Source: DASVSE01 sp036399715
GTDB lineage: Bacteria > Bacteroidota > Rhodothermia > Rhodothermales > Rubricoccaceae
Length of the DNA: 8,475 nt
Direction of reading: 5' to 3'
Assembly: GCA_036399715.1 (NCBI GenBank)
Contig: DASWMO010000279.1
Span: forward strand, 1 to 8,475
Shown: positions 1 through 6,038 of the stretch, piece after piece
Layout of the letters: the number at the start of each line of letters is the position of its first letter
How positions within the stretch are numbered: position 1 is the stretch's first letter
Made by a program: the position numbers and the translations under genes
The notes under the pieces: generated by a model
The model's database searches: none
What the model saw: the letters and a program-made list of their open reading frames with translations, nothing else
Told to the model about the DNA's origin: nothing

Positions 1-1
1 G

Positions 2-877
2 GGCACGCTGAGCATCAGCGGCACGACGATCCAGAACAACACGGCGACCGGCGCGCTCGCGACGAACGGCGGCGGCGGCGTCTTCTCGGACGGCGGGACG
101 GGCCTGACGGTCGACGGCGCGACGATCACGGGCAACCGCGCGACGGGCGCGGCGGGCTCGGGCGGCGGCCTCTTCAACGACATCGGCGCCACGAGCGTCG
201 TGACGAACACGACCATCCAGAACAACACGGCGGTCCGCGCCGGCGGCGGCATCGAGGACAATGCGGGCACGCGCCTGACGCTGACGAACGTCACGCTCTC
301 GGGCAACAACGCGGGCACGGCGCCCGGCAACGGTGGCGGCCTCCACATGAGCGGCGCCGGTACGGTCGTGGTGACGGGCGGGAGCGTCTCCGGCAACACG
401 GCCGTCGAGGGCGGCGGGCTGTGGAAGTCCGCCACGGGCACGCTCACGGCGACGGGCACGCTCATCGACGACAACACGGCGACGGGCGCCATGGCGGACC
501 AGGGCGGCGGCGGCGTCTACAACGACGGTGCCGGCGGCATGCTCACGCTTCGCAGCCTCACGGTCTCGAACAACGACGCGACGGGCGCGGCCGGCTCGGG
601 CGGCGGCCTGCTCAACAACGTCGGCGGGACGAGCGTCCTGCGGGCCGTGACGCTCTCGGCCAACACGGCGGTCCGCGCCGGCGGTGGCATCGAGGACAAC
701 GCCGGCATGCGCGTCGCGTTCACCCGCGGCACGATCACGGGCAACACGACGGGGGCGGCGCCGGGCAACGGCGGCGGCATCCACATCACCGGGGCGGGCA
801 TGGTCGCCGTCGACAGCAGCGCGGTCCTGAGCAACACGGCCGCCAACCAGGGCGGCGGCGTGTGGAATTCGGGCCTC
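2..877 (+). repeat. Two tandem copies of a ~438-bp (about 146-residue) higher-order repeat inside the beta-helix gene
   Basis: Copy 1 spans about 2-436 and copy 2 about 437-877. Matching landmarks are offset by 435-441 bases, with single-codon indels between them. Examples are the TAVRAGGGIEDNAG block, coded near 228 and again near 666, and the GAAGSGGGL block, near 148 and 586. Each copy holds about five beta-helix coils. The block around 231-262 versus 669-700 is nearly identical at DNA level, while other coils have diverged. Coils after 877 match only at the level of the generic motif. Copy 1 may continue an array that begins outside the window. Confidence 0.8.
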
Positions 878-1840
878 GGCCGGATGACGGTCCGCTTCTC
901 GACCGTGCAGGGCAACACCGCCGCGACGGGCGGCGGCGTGTACCAGGTCGCCGGCCTGAAGGGCCTCACGACAGTCGAGAACAGCCTCGTCGCGAGCAAC
1001 GTGGCGTCGGCGGCCGGCGGCGGCCTCGCGGCCGACGGCGCGACCGTCGTCGTGGAGAACACGACCGTCTCGGGCAACCGCGCCGCCACCGGCGGCGGCT
1101 TCGCCTCGGGCGGCGGGCGCTTCCTGATCTCCAGCGCGACGGTCGCGCTGAACTCGGCCACGACGTCCGGCGGCGGGTTCTTCCGCATCGTGACGACGGG
1201 CGACTCGCTGATTTCGCCGGACAACACGATCGTCGCGGACAACACGGCTCCGACCGGGCCCAACCTCTTCGGCGTCGTCATGTCGCGCGGCTACAACCTG
1301 TTCGAGACGACGACCGGCGGGACGATCCTGCGCGACGAGCCGGCCGGGCCGGACCTTATCGGGGTCGAGTCGGACCTGCAGCCGCTCGCCAACAACGGCG
1401 GCCCGACGCTCACGCACGCCCTGCTCGCGGGGAGTCCGGCGGCCCGCGCCGGCATGACGGCACTCGTCATCGACCAGCGCGGCTTCTCGCGCCAGACGCG
1501 GGCGTCGATCGGCGCGTTCGAGTTTGGCGGCCAGCCCGTCGCAGGCGAGGACGGCCCGGTCGCCGCGGCGCCGGCCACGTTCGGCCTCTCGGCCGCGGCG
1601 CCGAACCCGGTCCGCGGAGCGGCGACGCTGCGCGTCACGGCCTCGGCGAGCGAGCCCGTCGAGGTTGCGCTCTACGACGCCCTCGGGCGCCGCGTCGCGA
1701 CGCTCTACGCGGGCACGCCCGCGGCCGAGCAGACGATCGACGTGCGGGTCGAGGCCGGCAGCCTCGCGCCGGGCGTCTACGTCGTCCGCGCGACGAGCGC
1801 GAGCGCGACGGCGACGCAGCGCCTGACGGTCATCCGGTAA
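2..1840 (+). CDS. Beta-helix repeat surface protein with choice-of-anchor-Q-like region and T9SS type A sorting domain (5' end missing)
   Basis: The frame is open from base 2, so the start lies left of the window; 612 residues plus a TAA stop are visible. Residues 1 to about 400 are coils of roughly 25-30 residues with recurring N-N/T-A and GGG-[LVI] positions, typical of right-handed parallel beta-helix proteins related to polymorphic outer-membrane proteins. A segment around residues 460-515 (NNGGPTLTHALL, SPAARAG, DQRGF, IGAFEF) resembles the choice-of-anchor-Q C-terminal region, where SPAIDAG is the more usual wording. Residues 527-612 form a T9SS type A sorting domain (PNPVRG, YDALGRRV, GVYVVRA, LTVIR). 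Such proteins cross the outer membrane by type IX secretion and are fixed to the surface or released. The role is unknown; an adhesin or surface-layer function is inference. A GTG at 200 is internal and not the start. Confidence 0.9.
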   Translation, partial: GTLSISGTTIQNNTATGALATNGGGGVFSDGGTGLTVDGATITGNRATGAAGSGGGLFNDIGATSVVTNTTIQNNTAVRAGGGIEDNAGTRLTLTNVTLSGNNAGTAPGNGGGLHMSGAGTVVVTGGSVSGNTAVEGGGLWKSATGTLTATGTLIDDNTATGAMADQGGGGVYNDGAGGMLTLRSLTVSNNDATGAAGSGGGLLNNVGGTSVLRAVTLSANTAVRAGGGIEDNAGMRVAFTRGTITGNTTGAAPGNGGGIHITGAGMVAVDSSAVLSNTAANQGGGVWNSGLGRMTVRFSTVQGNTAATGGGVYQVAGLKGLTTVENSLVASNVASAAGGGLAADGATVVVENTTVSGNRAATGGGFASGGGRFLISSATVALNSATTSGGGFFRIVTTGDSLISPDNTIVADNTAPTGPNLFGVVMSRGYNLFETTTGGTILRDEPAGPDLIGVESDLQPLANNGGPTLTHALLAGSPAARAGMTALVIDQRGFSRQTRASIGAFEFGGQPVAGEDGPVAAAPATFGLSAAAPNPVRGAATLRVTASASEPVEVALYDALGRRVATLYAGTPAAEQTIDVRVEAGSLAPGVYVVRATSASATATQRLTVIR

Positions 1841-1864
1841 CCACCACACGGAACCCGTCTCTCA

Positions 1865-1896
1865 CGAGGCCCGGTGCAGCAGTGCGCCGGGCCTCG
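1865..1896. terminator. Perfect 10-bp hairpin between convergent genes, likely bidirectional terminator
   Basis: Bases 1865-1874 (CGAGGCCCGG) pair perfectly with 1887-1896 across a 12-base loop. The hairpin fills most of the 70-bp gap between the stop of the beta-helix gene (1840) and the stop of the minus-strand PLP-enzyme gene (1911). Neither side has a proper T-run, so it would be a GC-rich hairpin terminator with weak or no U-tract. Confidence 0.6.
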
Positions 1897-1910
1897 CGTC
1901 GTTCCGGGCG

Positions 1911-3059
1911 CTACCGGGCCAGGACCGGCCACTCGCCGACGACCTCGTCTCCCTCGACGGCGAACAACACGCGCCGCGTCGCGACGGCCACGCAGGCGTG
2001 GTTGGGAACGAGAAAGACCGGGTCGCCGACGTCGTAGATCAGCCCGCCCGGCGTCTCAACGGTGCCGTGCTCCTCGCTGAGGCGCGGCATCCAGGCGTGC
2101 ATGTTGGCGACCATCGTGCGCGGGCTGTAGAGGACCGTCCCGAAGCCGCGGACGCCCGTGCCGCCGTCGGTCGTGAGCGTCTTGCGGCCGGCGTCGATGA
2201 TCGCCTGCTCGGTCCCGTCGTCGAAGCGGCGCTTCGAGACAACGGTCGCGACGCACATCAGGGCGCAGTCGCGGAGCTCGACCGCGCCCAGGGCGACCTG
2301 CTGCGCGTCGCCGAAGACGTAGGCGCCGGGGCGCCACTCGGTGACGCGGAAACCGTCGCGGGCGGCGCCTTCGAAGACGGACAGCGTGGGCGTCGAGCCG
2401 AGCGAGACCTCGGCCGTGGCCGGATCCAGCAGGCCGGCTGCGCCGAGGCGCGCGGCGGCGTCGAGGAGGCCGTCGCGCTCGTCCGCCATCGCGCGGCGGA
2501 GGGCGGCGGTCGGCGCCTCACCTTCCTGCGGACCGGCGTAACCGTGGCCGCCGTGCGTGAGCACGCCCGCGAGGCGCAGGCCCGGCAGGTCCGCGACAGC
2601 GATCCCCAGTGCGACGGCCTCGGCCGGCGGCACGCCGCAGCGGTGCTGCCCGGTGTCGATCTCCAGAAGGATGTCGACGGGCACGTCGCGGCCCGCGAAG
2701 GCGCCCGACGCGAGGCGCGCACCAGCCTCGGTGTCGACCGTGAACGAGACGCGCACGCCGGCATCCAGCAGCGCCGCGATGCGGGCGAGCTTCTGCGGCC
2801 CCACGACGGGCGTCGCGAGGCGCAGGTCCATGTGGCCGGCTCCGGCGAACGCCTCGGCCTCGTCGAGCGTCGCGACCGTCATCCCGCGCGCGCCTCGGGT
2901 CGCCTGCATCCGGGCGATCTCGGCCGTCCGGTGCGTCTTGGCGTGCGGGCGGAGCGCGACGCCGGCGGCGTCGGCCGCGGCCTGCATCCGGTCCAGGTTG
3001 GCCGCGAGGCGCGGCACGTCCACGAGGAGCGCGGGCGTGGGGAGGTCTTGGACGAGCAC
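1911..3059 (-). CDS. PLP-dependent D-threonine aldolase / D-serine dehydratase family enzyme
   Basis: The product has 382 residues, starts at GTG (3059) and stops at TAG. The N-terminus (LPTPALLVDVPRLAANL) is typical of the alanine-racemase-like TIM-barrel domain of this family, which supports the GTG start. K41 in RPHAKTHRT is the expected PLP Schiff-base lysine. Other conserved-looking segments are EIDTGQHRCGV (133-143), HGGHGYAG (from 169), GSTPT, WRPGAYVFGD and DAGRKTLTTDGG. H354 and C356 in PNHACVAV correspond to the His/Cys metal pair of eukaryotic-type D-serine dehydratase and D-threonine aldolase. The expected reaction is cleavage or deamination of a D-beta-hydroxy amino acid using PLP and a divalent metal in the cytoplasm. 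Substrate cannot be chosen from sequence alone. It lacks a signal peptide and is divergent from the manganese catalase gene; no functional link between them is evident. Confidence 0.88.
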   Translation of the reverse strand: MLVQDLPTPALLVDVPRLAANLDRMQAAADAAGVALRPHAKTHRTAEIARMQATRGARGMTVATLDEAEAFAGAGHMDLRLATPVVGPQKLARIAALLDAGVRVSFTVDTEAGARLASGAFAGRDVPVDILLEIDTGQHRCGVPPAEAVALGIAVADLPGLRLAGVLTHGGHGYAGPQEGEAPTAALRRAMADERDGLLDAAARLGAAGLLDPATAEVSLGSTPTLSVFEGAARDGFRVTEWRPGAYVFGDAQQVALGAVELRDCALMCVATVVSKRRFDDGTEQAIIDAGRKTLTTDGGTGVRGFGTVLYSPRTMVANMHAWMPRLSEEHGTVETPGGLIYDVGDPVFLVPNHACVAVATRRVLFAVEGDEVVGEWPVLAR

Positions 3060-3146
3060 GGGTGGTGGGCGGGTGGCAACCGTGGACGGCGCGTCACCTC
3101 GCCCGGTTCGCCGCGGCGCCGGACGCGCGCTCCACGCGCTCTGCGG

Positions 3147-3161
3147 GGATCTCCCAGATCC
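3147..3161. promoter_or_regulatory. Inverted repeat in the divergent promoter region, possible operator
   Basis: GGATCT and AGATCC form a perfect 6-bp inverted repeat around CCC. An alternative outer pairing of GCGG (3143-3146) with CCGC (3160-3163) extends it with a two-base bulge. It lies 88 bp from the PLP-enzyme start and 111 bp from the catalase start, so it could serve either gene. The size suits a small dimeric regulator, but chance occurrence cannot be excluded. Confidence 0.3.
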
Positions 3162-3187
3162 GCACCGGGCGACGGTTGGCAGGACCG

Positions 3188-3254
3188 CCGGGAGCTTCCG
3201 GGACGCGATGCGAGTGCGGAACGGACGGGCGCGCCGGGTCTACCGGGAGCTTCC
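3188..3254 (+). repeat. Duplicated 12-mer upstream of manganese catalase
   Basis: CCGGGAGCTTCC occurs at 3188-3199 and exactly again at 3243-3254, 55 bp apart and in the same orientation, ending 17 bp before the catalase ATG. Each copy is close to palindromic around AGCT. A TTGGCA resembling a -35 box sits just before copy 1 (3176-3181), but no matching -10 is seen. It could be a paired regulator site or a local duplication. Confidence 0.4.
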
Positions 3255-3271
3255 CTCCCTCTCCCCGTCTC

Positions 3272-4177
3272 ATGTTCTACCACGATCCCCGCCTCCAGTA
3301 CGAGGTCCGCGTCGACACGCCGAACCCGCTCTTCGCCAAGATGCTCCAGCAGGCCATCGGTGGCATCGAGGGCGAGATCCGCGTCTGCCTCCAGTACCTC
3401 TTCCAGGCCTGGGCCAAGCCGCCGTCGCTCGTCAAGTACCGCGACATGCTCCTCCACACCGGGACCGAGGAGATCTCCCACATCGAGATGCTCTGCACGG
3501 CGGTCGCGCTCAACCTCGACGGTGCCCCGGCGGAGCTCCAGGACGAGGGTGCCAAAAACCCGATGGTCGCGGCCATCATGGGCGGAATGGACCCGCGGCA
3601 CTTTCTCTCGGCCGGCCTCTCCGCGATGGCGACGGACGCCAACGGCGTCCCGTTCAACGGGTCGTGGGTCGTCGGAAGTGGCAACCTCATCGCCGACATG
3701 ACGGCCAACGTCATGGCAGAGTCGACCGGCCGCGTCCTCGCCACCCGCCTGTTCCACATGACCGACGACCCGGGCATGAAGGACATGCTCCGGTTCCTCA
3801 TCGCCCGCGACACGATGCACCAGAACCAGTGGCTGGCGGTCATCGAGGAACAGGGCGGGTTTGAGGCGGGGATGCCCATCCCCTCATCGTTCCCCCAGCA
3901 CGAGGAGCGTCAGGCGCCCCACGTCAAGGAGATGAACCTCGACTACGCGTTCATGGGGACCGGCGTCGATGGCAACCTGCCGCCTGCGGGCCGGTGGACG
4001 GGTGGGCCGTCGCTCGACGGCAAGGGCGAGTTCTCGGTCATCGAGCAGATGCAGCCGCTCGGGTCCGTCCCGGCCCGCTCCGAACCGCCCCCGTACACGT
4101 TCAACCAGGCCCCGAGCCAGCCCGTCCAGGGGATGATGGCCAAGGCCGTCGAGACGGTGAAAGATGTCTTGTCGTAA
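3272..4177 (+). CDS. Manganese catalase (di-manganese, non-heme)
   Basis: The protein has 301 residues, close to the usual 260-300 of the family. It converts hydrogen peroxide to water and oxygen in the cytoplasm using a di-manganese centre in a ferritin-like four-helix bundle. All five expected ligands are visible: E35 (GIEGEIRV), E67 and H70 (TEEISHIE), E150 (NVMAESTGR) and H183 (DTMHQNQW). The GSGNLIADMTANVMAE segment is characteristic. The tail from about residue 200 contains the family-typical PIPSSFPQ stretch and then a Pro/Gly-rich extension. The ATG at 3272 (MFYHDPRLQYEV) matches family N-termini. The frame is open upstream to a GTG at 3062, but that sequence resembles no protein. There is no signal peptide, and the region before the ATG is pyrimidine-rich without a Shine-Dalgarno site. 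It is probably monocistronic, with divergent and convergent neighbours. Confidence 0.96.
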   Translation: MFYHDPRLQYEVRVDTPNPLFAKMLQQAIGGIEGEIRVCLQYLFQAWAKPPSLVKYRDMLLHTGTEEISHIEMLCTAVALNLDGAPAELQDEGAKNPMVAAIMGGMDPRHFLSAGLSAMATDANGVPFNGSWVVGSGNLIADMTANVMAESTGRVLATRLFHMTDDPGMKDMLRFLIARDTMHQNQWLAVIEEQGGFEAGMPIPSSFPQHEERQAPHVKEMNLDYAFMGTGVDGNLPPAGRWTGGPSLDGKGEFSVIEQMQPLGSVPARSEPPPYTFNQAPSQPVQGMMAKAVETVKDVLS

Positions 4178-4288
4178 CGCGCGGACGGCCGCGGCCGCCC
4201 GAGTCGGCGACGCTCGAGACGTACGTCGCTGACATGCTGCGGCCGATGTGCGACGCGGTCCCGGCGCCCGTCGCGGCATAGCGAGATG
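4178..4288. other. Short convergent intergenic region with two perfect palindromes
   Basis: No gene is supported here. It contains a 12-bp perfect palindrome CGGCCGCGGCCG at 4186-4197, just after the catalase stop, and a 10-bp perfect palindrome GACGTACGTC at 4218-4227. In DNA this GC-rich such palindromes can be chance, and neither has a loop suited to a terminator. Confidence 0.35.
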
Positions 4289-4321
4289 CGCGCTGACGCT
4301 CAGCGGAGGAGCGTCAGCGCG
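4289..4321. terminator. 13-bp perfect hairpin overlapping the peroxidase stop codon
   Basis: Bases 4289-4301 pair without mismatch with 4309-4321 around a 7-base loop. The stem includes the TGA stop of the minus-strand peroxidase (4300-4302) and its last codons, so the coding end doubles as terminator stem. It also faces transcription arriving from the catalase gene, and so probably ends both convergent transcripts. No T-run follows on either strand. Confidence 0.65.
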
Positions 4322-5712
4322 TGCGTGGCCGCCTGCCCTCCCGAGACCGCGCGGACGGTGTAGCGGCCGGCGGGCAGGCCGGCCGCGTCCCAGACGAGCG
4401 TCGTCTCGCCGGCTCCGCGGCGCCCCTCCGCGAGGACGCCCACGCGGCGGCCGGCGGCGTCGAACACGACGACCGACACATCGGTCGTCTCGGGCAGCGT
4501 GAGGTACAGGGCCGTGCGGCCGCGGAACGGGTTCGGGCCGGCCGCAGCGAGTGCGAGGCCCGGTGCGGCGCCCGTGCCCTCAGCGGCCGTCGCGCCCGTG
4601 AAGGGGTCGGACCAGCGGGCGTCGGTCGCCAGGCCCGGGTCCGAGAGCGTCCGCAAGAACGCGACGAGGGCGGCCTTGTCGGCCGGCGACAGCCCGAGGC
4701 GGCGCGCCTGCCCGTTCGGCCCGCGCAGGATCGGGTCCAGGTTGGCGCTCGTCCGGACGTTGTCGTCGTAGAAGTCCACGACCTGCTCCAGCGTCGCGAA
4801 GCGCCCGTCGTGCATGAAGGGCGCCGAGAGGGCCACGTTGCGCAGCGAGCCGACCTTGAAGCGCCCGCCGCCCGCGCCGATGTCGGTCACCGTCGCGTCG
4901 AGGCCGTTGTTGCGCGCCTGCGTCGCGACGAACGCGTCGCCGCCGTGGCAGCGGTTGCACTGGCCGCGGCCGAAGAAGATCTGGAGGCCCTGGTTTTCCT
5001 GCGCCGTCAGGCCTGTCAGCGGCTGCCCGGGCGGGCCGGCGGGACTCGCAACCCGGGCGGCGTCGTAGCGCGAGCCCGTCGGGACGATGGAGCGGACGAA
5101 CTGCGCGAGGGCGCGGGCGGTCCGCTCGGGCGTGATGTCGGGCGTGCCGAAGGCGCGGGCGAAGAGGTCCGGGTAGAACGCCGTCGCCTGCAGGCGCGCT
5201 GTGACCTCGGGGAGCGTCATGCCCATCTCAGTCCCGTCCTGGATCGGCATGAGCACCTGGTCCTCGAGCGTGGCGGCGCGCTCGTCCCAGAAGTAGCGCC
5301 CGTTGGGGTAGTAGCGCGCGAACGAGAGGCTCATCGAGTGGCGCGCCGTCTGGCCGCCGCCGAAGCCCGCGGACCGCGGGGCGGGGTCCGAGAAGCCGTC
5401 TGCCTGGCGGTGGCATGAGGCGCACGCGATCGTCAGGTTGGACGAGAGGCGCGTGTCGTAGAAGAGGACGCGGCCGAGCGTCGCGCCGTCGTCGGTCGTC
5501 GGGTTGGCCGCGGGCGTGTTGTCCTCGGCGAGCACGCCCGGCGCGGTGAGGTGCCCGGGCAGCGTCGGCGTGTAGTCCAGCGGCGTCGCCGGCAGGACCG
5601 GCGTGCCGCCGGGGAGGCGGGCTGTGAACGCGCCGAGGACGGCGAGCGAGGCGGCGAGGACGAGGGCGATGAGGCGGGGCAAGGCAGCGCGGGAGGGGTT
5701 CTGGGACAACAT
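4300..5712 (-). CDS. Di-heme cytochrome c peroxidase (MauG/CCP family) with C-terminal T9SS sorting domain
   Basis: The protein has 470 residues from the ATG at 5712. The frame stays open to an ATG at 5814, but MLSQNPSRAALPRL followed by a hydrophobic stretch (about residues 11-30) is a good Sec signal and fixes the shorter start. Two c-type heme sites are present: C97-A-S-C100-H101 and C252-N-R-C255-H256. FWDERA (141-146), GSLRNVALSAPFMHDGR (M300 as likely distal Met ligand) and a following DFYDDN are hallmarks of bacterial di-heme peroxidases, which reduce hydrogen peroxide with electrons from small cytochromes or copper proteins. Residues 385-470 form a T9SS type A sorting domain (GPNPFRG, VFDAAGRRVG, GRYTVRA, LTLLR), so the mature enzyme is predicted at the cell surface or outside, not free in the periplasm. 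No clear Shine-Dalgarno site precedes the start. Confidence 0.94.
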   Translation of the reverse strand: MLSQNPSRAALPRLIALVLAASLAVLGAFTARLPGGTPVLPATPLDYTPTLPGHLTAPGVLAEDNTPAANPTTDDGATLGRVLFYDTRLSSNLTIACASCHRQADGFSDPAPRSAGFGGGQTARHSMSLSFARYYPNGRYFWDERAATLEDQVLMPIQDGTEMGMTLPEVTARLQATAFYPDLFARAFGTPDITPERTARALAQFVRSIVPTGSRYDAARVASPAGPPGQPLTGLTAQENQGLQIFFGRGQCNRCHGGDAFVATQARNNGLDATVTDIGAGGGRFKVGSLRNVALSAPFMHDGRFATLEQVVDFYDDNVRTSANLDPILRGPNGQARRLGLSPADKAALVAFLRTLSDPGLATDARWSDPFTGATAAEGTGAAPGLALAAAGPNPFRGRTALYLTLPETTDVSVVVFDAAGRRVGVLAEGRRGAGETTLVWDAAGLPAGRYTVRAVSGGQAATHALTLLR

Positions 5713-5769
5713 CGGCTGCCGAGGCCAGACCCGCAAAGCCGAATCGCACCTTAAGTGTCCCGATTCTGT

Positions 5770-5797
5770 CACGACATGGCCGGGCGTGCACGACATG
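5770..5797. repeat. 9-bp direct repeat CACGACATG, possible regulator site upstream of peroxidase
   Basis: CACGACATG occurs at 5770-5778 and 5789-5797, a spacing of 19 bp or roughly two helical turns. It lies 58-85 bp upstream of the peroxidase start codon (5712, minus strand). Same-face direct repeats at this distance fit an activator or response-regulator binding site. No regulator gene is present in the window to pair with it. Confidence 0.35.
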
Positions 5798-5878
5798 CAC
5801 AGCTGGGACGGCAAAAGGCCTGTTTTTGCATGACCTGGGTGCCATCAGCCCGGCGAGGCCGTCGGCCTCAAACAAAGT

Positions 5879-5910
5879 GAGCGCCCGAGGGGGCGGGCCC
5901 TCGGACGCTC
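5879..5910 (-). terminator. Strong hairpin followed by T-rich tract on the minus strand, upstream of peroxidase
   Basis: GAGCGCCCGAGGG (5879-5891) and CCCTCGGACGCTC (5898-5910) form 13 positions of stem around a 6-base loop. The single mismatch (5884/5905) is C-A on the plus strand but a G-U wobble on the minus strand. Reading leftward, the stem is followed by ACTTTGTTTG. This favours a minus-strand intrinsic terminator, acting either as an insulator against transcription entering the peroxidase gene or as an attenuator in a long peroxidase leader. Confidence 0.45.
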
Positions 5911-6005
5911 TGTGCCGCCGAAGCGGCACGACGGGGAGCACAACCTGGAGGGCGGTCCTGGAAGCGCTCAACCCGAGGCGGCAAGATACGCCCTCCGCGG
6001 ACTGC

Positions 6006-6014
6006 TGCTATACT
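6006..6014 (+). promoter_or_regulatory. Possible extended -10 promoter for the DUF305-LVIVD operon
   Basis: TGCTATACT matches the extended -10 form TGnTATAAT at all but one position, a conspicuous AT-rich word in this region. It predicts a transcription start near 6021 and a leader of about 18 bases to the ATG at 6039. No -35 box is seen at the usual spacing (5986-5991 is ATACGC). A GGCGG-TCCT-CCGCC hairpin at 6017-6030 follows immediately. Bacteroidota primary sigma factors often prefer TAnnTTTG, so the call is tentative. Confidence 0.35.
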
Positions 6015-6038
6015 CCGGCGGTCCTCCGCCCTGCCGCG

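Larger units (their letters stand above)
5713..6038. other. Hairpin-rich divergent intergenic region between peroxidase and DUF305 genes
   Basis: No coding gene is supported in these 326 bp. Potential stem-loops on the plus strand are GTGCA/TGCAC at 5786-5800, GCAAAA/TTTTGC at 5811-5829, GAGGCC/GGCCTC at 5855-5869, a 13-position stem at 5879-5910, TGTGCCGC/GCGGCACG with a CGAA loop at 5911-5930, and GGAGGGCG (5947-5954) with CGCCCTCC (5989-5996). Bases 5740-5830 are locally less GC-rich than the genes, as expected of a promoter zone. It may hold both promoters, structured leaders or a small RNA; sequence alone does not decide. Confidence 0.5.

Noticed and set aside
2..877. CRISPR-like or satellite repeat array
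   Set aside because: The repeats stay in frame with codon-sized indels and vary at the amino-acid level as beta-helix coils; there are no constant repeats with unique spacers.
421..2037. Plus-strand open frame overlapping the beta-helix gene
   Set aside because: It is a Arg/His/Gly-rich shadow of the repeat and continues past the real stop through the intergenic terminator.
3062..3271. 70-codon N-terminal extension of the manganese catalase from a GTG at 3062
   Set aside because: The extension has no resemblance to the family and covers the divergent promoter. The ATG at 3272 gives the standard N-terminus and places E35, E67, H70, E150 and H183 at expected positions.
1998..3701. Long plus-strand open frame opposite the PLP-enzyme gene and running into the catalase
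   Set aside because: It is Arg/Ala/Gly/Glu-rich without recognisable motifs, is antisense to a gene with clear catalytic residues, and overlaps the catalase. Such frames are expected at about 70% GC.
4186..4227. Palindromes CGGCCGCGGCCG and GACGTACGTC as operators
   Set aside because: They lie downstream of two convergent genes with no promoter to control, and GC-rich palindromes of this size can arise by chance.
4300..5712. Reading the peroxidase as a frameshifted fusion with an unrelated surface protein because of its C-terminal domain
   Set aside because: The frame is continuous, the linker is ordinary, and the domain is the standard T9SS sorting signal also seen in the first gene.
5713..5814. 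34-codon N-terminal extension of the peroxidase from an ATG at 5814
   Set aside because: It would bury the signal peptide inside the protein and covers the direct repeats and hairpins. The ATG at 5712 starts directly before a normal signal sequence.
5826..6038. 71-codon N-terminal extension of the DUF305 gene
   Set aside because: The lipoprotein signal begins at 6039, and the upstream codons translate hairpin-forming intergenic sequence.
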